NCBI GenBank assembly: GCA_002426275.1
Contig: DIPB01000003.1
Coordinates: 7,174-27,741 of the forward strand
Length of the DNA: 20,568 nucleotides
Source of the DNA: Firmicutes bacterium UBA5499
GTDB taxonomy: Bacteria > Bacillota > DTU084
Direction: 5' to 3'
The notes under the pieces were generated by a model. The model did not search any database. It worked only from the letters and a program-made list of their open reading frames with translations, and was not told the origin of the DNA. How positions within the stretch are numbered: the first letter of the stretch is position 1; each line of letters opens with the position of its first letter. The translations under genes and the position numbers were made by a program. Shown here in pieces: positions 15,489 to 20,568 of this stretch.

Positions 15489-18281
15489 CTATTTGAAGAT
15501 CGCGATCCTCTCCAGGGTGCGGCTGCCTACCTTCCCCGAAGGTTTTACCGCGATTGATACTACATACATGCCGTTGGGGAACTGTTTGCCGGCGCGATCC
15601 GTACCATTCCACAAAACTTTGCCCGTCCCTGCCGGGCGCTCTTCCTTCAGCAGCTCCCGCATTAAATCTCCGGCTAGCGTATAGATTTTAATTTCCACAA
15701 GCGACGGCTCATGAACAACATAGGAAATAGTCATCTCACCGCTTCCCGGCGAGAAAATCCGCGGCTGAATATACACGTAGGCAATATTCAGATCGTCGTT
15801 TTTGAGGCATTGAAATTCCGTTGTCTCTGACCATGGCCCCATGACCCCTGACTTGTAGGCTGCCCTCACGCGCCAATACCAGGTCCCATTCTGGAGCAAT
15901 TCGGTATGATGGTGCTCAGGGGCAGCAGTGGTAAAAGAACCCGCCCCAGAAAAATCCTCTGCAGATGATAGCTCCAAAAGATAATGATCCACCTCATCGT
16001 CTTCAATGGTCTGCCATGAAAATACCGCGGCTTCGTCTTCGAGAACAGGCGTTTGCAGGCTCGGTCCAATGGGAATGGGTTGCATCGGAATTCCGGCAGC
16101 GTAGCTTCCTTCTGAATACAAGAGCTCAGTTATGAATTCTGCATTATTATAACCTTCTACATAGGCTGCCACAGCATAGTAATATTGCTGGCCGAACACA
16201 GCCGTCACATCGCGATAGGAACGAGCTGCAAGCTTAGCCAGCGGCTCTCCAAAACCCAAGCCGTTCAATTCAGCGCCGCGGTATATATAGAAGCCGTCTG
16301 GTTCCTTCCCGGTTCCGTCGGTCACTTCCCAACCTAAATCCAGATAGCCTACGCCCGGGGTAACAACGAGATTCGCCGGCATTTGAGGCGGCGCTTCATC
16401 TCGCTGTAAAACAATATCCGGCAGACTTTTAGCTTCCTCACTTTCCAAGGTAACGGGTCCTTCCGTCTTTGTGAGAAATCCTTTGCAGCTTATCGTAAGC
16501 GTATATTCGCCCGCAATAAGTTTGTCAAGAGTGAATACGCCGTTGGCATCGGTCGTTACGGCCTCCCTGCCTGTCAGCGATACGCTCGCCCCCGACAGGC
16601 CAGTCTCAGCCGCGCTGACTTGCCCCTTAACGGTCGCCGTAATGCTGCTCATGCTTGAAACCTCAGCCTGAACCGACGGCGGACTTGCGGTATTGGTATT
16701 ATCTACGGCCAGAACATAGTAATAATACTGCTTATCATGGTCGGCCGCAGGATCCATCCAGGTTAAACCATCTCCCGCTGTTGTGCCGCATAAGGCAGCC
16801 TCATGACCGGCTTGACCGCGATAAATCCGATAGGCAGCGATCCAGCTGTTCTCACTGACAGGCACCGACTCTTCCCAACTCAGCTCTACTTGTTCACTGT
16901 GATTGATCCGCCTTGCCGTGAGATTTTCGGGAGCTAAGGGCAGCACGCCAACGGCAGATTCAAACATTGTAACATCATCAATCCAAAACGTCCCCGTCAT
17001 TTCTGCATGCTGGGGAAGCAATGCCCTGAACTTTACTTCCTGCGTTTCCGCGCCCGTGGTATACTCGGCCGTACTTTTCTCCCACCCGAAGGTGCCGCTT
17101 TTCTTAAAAAACGTTGTCGCAACCGCACCTTCAATTATAGCGACCTCGGCATTTTTCGACAGACCACTGCCGCGCACCATGACTGAAAGAAAATACTTTG
17201 TATTGGGCTTTACTGCGATGGCCTGGGTGACTATTTCCCTGGTCTGAGTATTGCCTTCGAGCTTTAAAGCCGGGGCTTCGCTATGCCCTATGGAATCATC
17301 TAACGAACAGTTCACACCTCCCACATCGCGAGTCCAATCCTTAGCAAAAACACCATATTTATCATTGGCCGTAAGCTGGAAATCGCCGTTTTTGATTAGA
17401 TTCTCGGAATATCGGACCTCATCGCTGATGGTTCTAATGTTCGATGGTAAACTCTCAGCCCGCAAATTTCCCCTTGCTGTGACAAGATAGGAATAAAAGC
17501 GGCCCGCCTCTATGCTGCTATCCACATAATCTGAAGCGCTGGCGGCCACGTCCGCGAGGGCTGATGCAGGATCAGGCGAGACTGCATAGCCTTCTGCACG
17601 ATAGATCCGGTAACCCCCAACCGGCGGCGTACCTCCGGGCGCAGACCAGCTCAAGCCGGCGCTGGTCTCCGATCTTCGCTCCGCCTGAAAAGCCGCAGGC
17701 GAACTCGGGATGGTGTCCGGTTCTCCTTCAAACTGAAGCTCGCAATCGTCAATCCAAATCGAGCCGACGCATGATCTCGCGGTCATAAATCTTAAATAAA
17801 TCTGTGCTATTCCGGCTGGAATTACAAGTCCGCTGAACCCTAATTCTTTCCACTCAGCCGGCTGCACGTCTTCGAACACCCTCTTGAGTTCGCTTTCCAC
17901 GCCGGCGGAATTAATTCCTCTCACAAACAAATACTCACTACCGCTTGTGGTGAGCGCTGTTTTATACCAGATGTGGAAGCTGACTGTCTCACCTTGCGAG
18001 ACGGGTATTTTGCTGCTGCTAAGCTCAGCTTTACCGTTTGCAATCGTTGTGAACTTAACGGACTTTGCTCCTGAACGAAAGACAGTGGAATCAGGCTCCG
18101 CCACCGCTCCATCCACAGACGTATTCGTCCAGCCGAAGAATCCTGTGACGCTGCTCCGTTCAAAGCCGGCATTGATTAGGACATTGGGGCCGGTTGCCGC
18201 CGCTGCAGTACCAGCCCAAAATGCTTCGGCCAAGAGGATAGCAATCAGATACAAATAACATCCCCTTTTGAATTTAATCAT
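15489..18281 (-). CDS. Secreted modular protein: CBM-like, FN3, carboxypeptidase-regulatory and FlgD-like domains
   Basis: A 930-residue protein with a signal peptide ending near residue 29 (GTAAAATG). Modules in order: carbohydrate-binding-like jelly roll (about 32-190, LINAGFE start, IWIDDCEL end), FN3 (190-290), second jelly roll (292-440, NLIKNGDFQ start, FWIDDVTMFE end), FN3 (444-540), carboxypeptidase-regulatory-like beta domain (545-625), FN3 (630-735), FN3-like (740-835), and a C-terminal FlgD-like Ig domain (840-930) with VEIKIYTLAGDLMREL, VLWNGTDRAGKQFPNGMY and end ERIAIFK. No enzyme domain, LPXTG or SLH anchor is visible, so a substrate-binding or cell-surface role is inferred. The ATG at 18281 has AGGGGG seven bases upstream. 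It is a paralogue of the gene upstream and sits between it and the GH42-like gene. Confidence 0.8.
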   Translation of the reverse strand: MIKFKRGCYLYLIAILLAEAFWAGTAAAATGPNVLINAGFERSSVTGFFGWTNTSVDGAVAEPDSTVFRSGAKSVKFTTIANGKAELSSSKIPVSQGETVSFHIWYKTALTTSGSEYLFVRGINSAGVESELKRVFEDVQPAEWKELGFSGLVIPAGIAQIYLRFMTARSCVGSIWIDDCELQFEGEPDTIPSSPAAFQAERRSETSAGLSWSAPGGTPPVGGYRIYRAEGYAVSPDPASALADVAASASDYVDSSIEAGRFYSYLVTARGNLRAESLPSNIRTISDEVRYSENLIKNGDFQLTANDKYGVFAKDWTRDVGGVNCSLDDSIGHSEAPALKLEGNTQTREIVTQAIAVKPNTKYFLSVMVRGSGLSKNAEVAIIEGAVATTFFKKSGTFGWEKSTAEYTTGAETQEVKFRALLPQHAEMTGTFWIDDVTMFESAVGVLPLAPENLTARRINHSEQVELSWEESVPVSENSWIAAYRIYRGQAGHEAALCGTTAGDGLTWMDPAADHDKQYYYYVLAVDNTNTASPPSVQAEVSSMSSITATVKGQVSAAETGLSGASVSLTGREAVTTDANGVFTLDKLIAGEYTLTISCKGFLTKTEGPVTLESEEAKSLPDIVLQRDEAPPQMPANLVVTPGVGYLDLGWEVTDGTGKEPDGFYIYRGAELNGLGFGEPLAKLAARSYRDVTAVFGQQYYYAVAAYVEGYNNAEFITELLYSEGSYAAGIPMQPIPIGPSLQTPVLEDEAAVFSWQTIEDDEVDHYLLELSSAEDFSGAGSFTTAAPEHHHTELLQNGTWYWRVRAAYKSGVMGPWSETTEFQCLKNDDLNIAYVYIQPRIFSPGSGEMTISYVVHEPSLVEIKIYTLAGDLMRELLKEERPAGTGKVLWNGTDRAGKQFPNGMYVVSIAVKPSGKVGSRTLERIAIFK
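17541..17700. repeat. FN3-coding repeat, copy 1
   Basis: This stretch, coding for part of the first FN3 module of the 930-residue protein, is about 86% identical by eye to 20409-20568 in the upstream paralogue (roughly 20 differences in the last 140 bases). The rest of the two genes is much more diverged. Confidence 0.75.
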
Positions 18282-18344
18282 GTTCGTGCCCCCTAAAAAC
18301 GAATTTGACAGGCATCTTCGCATTTTTTATCTGGTCAGCAAACT

Positions 18345-20568
18345 CTACCGAAAAACCGCTACCTTGCCAATCACAACTTTGCCCATATTTTCTCCCTTGT
18401 AGGTGACCCTGACCAAATAGAGGCCGTTAGGCAAAAACCTGCCGAAATTGTCTGTGCCATTCCATTGAAAATGGCTAATTCCTGACGGTACTGGCGTATT
18501 TTGGGCAATTACCTTGATTAAATCTCCGGCCAGGCTATACACATTGATCGTCACCGTACAAGGATCGTTGAACGCTAAGTCGATTTTGCAAGGCTCGCCT
18601 CCTGGAGAGTAAAGGCGCGGTTCAATGTTTAGATACGGTACTTTGGCATCTCCGGGCTGCGAATTTAGCAGCGTAAAATTGGCCGGCATGGTCCACGACC
18701 CTTTGGCACCGCTCTGATATAAGGTCCGTACTCTCCAGTACCAGACGCCGTCTGAGATTTGTTCGCTCACGTAATAGTCTGAAGCCCCTGTTACGGTTTT
18801 GCTTAGCCACCTGTGGCTGAAATCGTCGGAGCGCGAGACTTCAAGCAAATATCCCCCTACAGAATCGTCATTTACAGGCAACCACTTGAAATGTGGCCTT
18901 TCATTCAAAATTACCTCTTCCGGCTGAGGAGCGTAAGTGGTAATGCTCATCGGGGTCACAGCCTGCGCGGACGCAAGCTCTGAGAGCCCGGAAAGGTTAA
19001 AAGCCAGATCTGCGCTTTGCACCGCATAGTAGTACTCGACATCCCACTGTAAATCCAGATCGGACCAACTTAAACCGCCGACTCCTTCCGCAACTAAATT
19101 CTCTGGGCTTTGGATGTTATCACTATTTCTGCTGCGATAGATCCTGTAGGCATAATCGCCGACCGCTTCATCGCCTTGCGCTAGGCTAGGTGCTGTCCAG
19201 TGCAAATCAATCCGTCCCACATTCCCGGCTGCGGTCGACATTGTGGGAGCATTCGGCGGTACCTGGTCAAATATGAGCACAACCGGCTCGCTGAAGCTAT
19301 ATCCTGCTTCCGATACCGTTATTTCAAATTCTCGCTTTCGATACGAACTGCATTCAAAGCGAACTGTGAAAAGCCCAGGCAACAGTTGATCGATCCTAAA
19401 GGAGCCTGCTGCATCCGTTTCCGCTTCAATATTTTCAAGCTTGACTCTGACGCCGCTCACAGCGCCTCCAAGATTTGAAACAACCGTGCCTGAGACAGCT
19501 GTTAGAGCCGGCGCTTCAACATAGTTTGAGGGAGCGCTCTCAAGGCCCAAGCTATCGACAGCGACTATACAATAATAGAACTTTTCCCCAGACGCCGCTG
19601 CCTGATCAACATACTTCACTTTCCCGGGAAGCAACCGCTTGATTAACGTGCCTTCGCTGTCAGGAACAAAATTGGGCGTTTGGGAACGATAAACCCTGTA
19701 TTCTTTCAGCGAACTGATCACTCCCGGATAATGCTGCTCATCGATAGTCAATTCCACCTGTCCTGTTTTAGACAGGCGCTTTCCGTCTATGATGGGCGAT
19801 TGCGGCAGCGCGCCAACGGCGGAGCCGGCTTCATACATGACGATATCATCGGCCCAAAATGTTCCCGTTGTATTGGAGTTAAGAAATAACAACAGATATA
19901 CTTTATCCGCAGTGGGGCCTGTGGTATAAACTGTGCTGATTTCCTTCCAAGCGAACGATTTGTTTCCAATGAAAAAACTCAAGGTTGTACCGCCGCCGCC
20001 ACTGGCCAAAATCGTGACCTGCGCTTTCCCTTCAATCTCTTCACCTCGCACCATGAGCGAGAGAACATATTCCGTATTGGGCTTAACGCGAATCAGCTGT
20101 CTGACTCGAACCTCTTTGCCCAGACTGTCGCCAGTCCCCAAGATTTTCAGAGACGGAAATTCAGAACACGCTATCCAATGGTCCAGCGAGCTCTTTTCAG
20201 GCACTCTATCCGGATCCCAATCCTCGGCAAAATTGTTAGCGTCTCGTATTTGAAAATCGCCATTTTTAACCATATTTTCTGGATAGCGAACCGCATCGGT
20301 GATCGTTACGCTGTTTGACGGCAGGCTTTCAAATCTCAAATTGTCTTTCGCCGTAACTAGATAAGCATAAAAACGGCCTGCTTCTACGCTGTTGTCCAGA
20401 TAATCCAAAGCGGCAACATCCGCAAGGACTGATGCAGTATCAGGCAAGACCGCATAGCCTTCTGCGCGATAGATCCGGTAACCACCCGCCGGTAGCATAC
20501 CACCTGGCGCGGACCAGCTTAAGGCGGCGCTGGTCTCTGATCTCCGCTCCGCCTGAAAAACCACAGGC
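18345..20568 (-). CDS. Paralogous modular protein (5' end outside window)
   Basis: 741 codons are visible and the frame stays open to the right edge, so the start, signal peptide and probably a first jelly-roll module lie beyond it. Visible modules: FN3 (about 1-90), jelly roll (95-250, NMVKNGDFQ start, FWADDIVMYE end), FN3 (255-350), carboxypeptidase-regulatory-like (355-435, GTVVSNLGGAVSGVRVKLEN), FN3 (440-545), FN3-like (550-640, WYWRVRTLYQSGAKGSW) and FlgD-like (650-741, VTINVYSLAGDLIKVI, FQWNGTDNFGRFLPNGLY, end GKVAVFR). The module order matches the downstream gene exactly, so the pair arose by tandem duplication. Secreted substrate binding is inferred. A GTG at 20564 is internal, not a start. 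The next gene begins 63 bases after its stop with no terminator, so they form one operon. Confidence 0.8.
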   Translation of the reverse strand, partial: PVVFQAERRSETSAALSWSAPGGMLPAGGYRIYRAEGYAVLPDTASVLADVAALDYLDNSVEAGRFYAYLVTAKDNLRFESLPSNSVTITDAVRYPENMVKNGDFQIRDANNFAEDWDPDRVPEKSSLDHWIACSEFPSLKILGTGDSLGKEVRVRQLIRVKPNTEYVLSLMVRGEEIEGKAQVTILASGGGGTTLSFFIGNKSFAWKEISTVYTTGPTADKVYLLLFLNSNTTGTFWADDIVMYEAGSAVGALPQSPIIDGKRLSKTGQVELTIDEQHYPGVISSLKEYRVYRSQTPNFVPDSEGTLIKRLLPGKVKYVDQAAASGEKFYYCIVAVDSLGLESAPSNYVEAPALTAVSGTVVSNLGGAVSGVRVKLENIEAETDAAGSFRIDQLLPGLFTVRFECSSYRKREFEITVSEAGYSFSEPVVLIFDQVPPNAPTMSTAAGNVGRIDLHWTAPSLAQGDEAVGDYAYRIYRSRNSDNIQSPENLVAEGVGGLSWSDLDLQWDVEYYYAVQSADLAFNLSGLSELASAQAVTPMSITTYAPQPEEVILNERPHFKWLPVNDDSVGGYLLEVSRSDDFSHRWLSKTVTGASDYYVSEQISDGVWYWRVRTLYQSGAKGSWTMPANFTLLNSQPGDAKVPYLNIEPRLYSPGGEPCKIDLAFNDPCTVTINVYSLAGDLIKVIAQNTPVPSGISHFQWNGTDNFGRFLPNGLYLVRVTYKGENMGKVVIGKVAVFR
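20409..20568. repeat. FN3-coding repeat, copy 2
   Basis: Second copy of the FN3-coding stretch at 17541-17700. It runs to the window edge, so the repeat may extend further right. Confidence 0.75.

Noticed and set aside
15475..15612. 46-residue extension of the GH42-like protein
   Set aside because: It overlaps the preceding gene in another frame and would bury a clear signal peptide; the ATG at 15474 has GGGAGGAG.
17884..18258. 124-codon plus-strand ORF
   Set aside because: Antisense to the signal peptide and first module of the modular protein; no support of its own.
18282..18323. 14-residue extension of the 930-residue modular protein
   Set aside because: It would place non-signal residues before a normal signal peptide; AGGGGG fits the start at 18281.
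15489..20568. CRISPR-like or tandem short repeats in the modular genes
   Set aside because: Similarities reflect FN3 and jelly-roll modules at kilobase spacing; there are no short regular direct repeats with unique spacers.

Overview
The window looks like chromosome of an endospore-forming member of the Bacillota, most likely a Clostridia- or Limnochordia-type lineage. The evidence is a sporulation cluster at the left end (yabQ start, yabP, a SpoIID/LytB-like lipoprotein, mazG/yabN), an AbrB/SpoVT-type regulator, strong GGAGG-type ribosome binding sites, and Gram-positive signal peptides and lipobox. Genus cannot be fixed from this sequence. No tRNA, rRNA, CRISPR array, insertion sequence or phage gene was found.

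Layout. (1) 1-2809, minus strand: mazG/yabN -> SpoIID-like lipoprotein -> yabP -> yabQ (cut by the window edge), with a possible sigma-E promoter just before yabP. (2) 2903-4709, plus strand: a promoter overlapping a palindromic operator candidate, then a tightly overlapping three-gene operon of an AbrB-type regulator, an ABC ATPase and an ABC-2 permease, closed by a long hairpin. (3) 4749-5612, plus: a membrane-anchored permuted NlpC/P60-like (YiiX-type) protein. (4) 5626-6718, plus: a clear sigma-A promoter, an ArsR-type winged-helix regulator with a 200-residue beta-rich C-terminal domain, and a previously unlisted 49-codon membrane ORF overlapping its 3' end. (5) 6763-20568, minus: a carbohydrate locus read right to left. 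It comprises two paralogous secreted modular proteins (carbohydrate-binding-like, FN3, carboxypeptidase-regulatory-like and FlgD-like modules), a 1654-residue secreted GH42-like multidomain enzyme, a gap of about 450 bases, a 691-residue cytoplasmic GHL6-type glycoside hydrolase, and a mannose-6-phosphate-isomerase-like cupin protein.

How the parts may work together (inference). The carbohydrate locus has secreted binding and scaffold-like proteins, one exported large hydrolase-like protein, one hydrolase without a signal peptide and one probable sugar isomerase. Converging on it is a regulator whose C-terminal domain could sense a ligand. This would fit extracellular attack on a glycan followed by intracellular trimming and isomerisation, but no sugar transporter is in the window. 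The ABC exporter operon near 3-4.6 kb is of the drug/lipid export type and is probably unrelated. Several long apparent N-terminal extensions were trimmed to starts with good ribosome binding sites and signal peptides.
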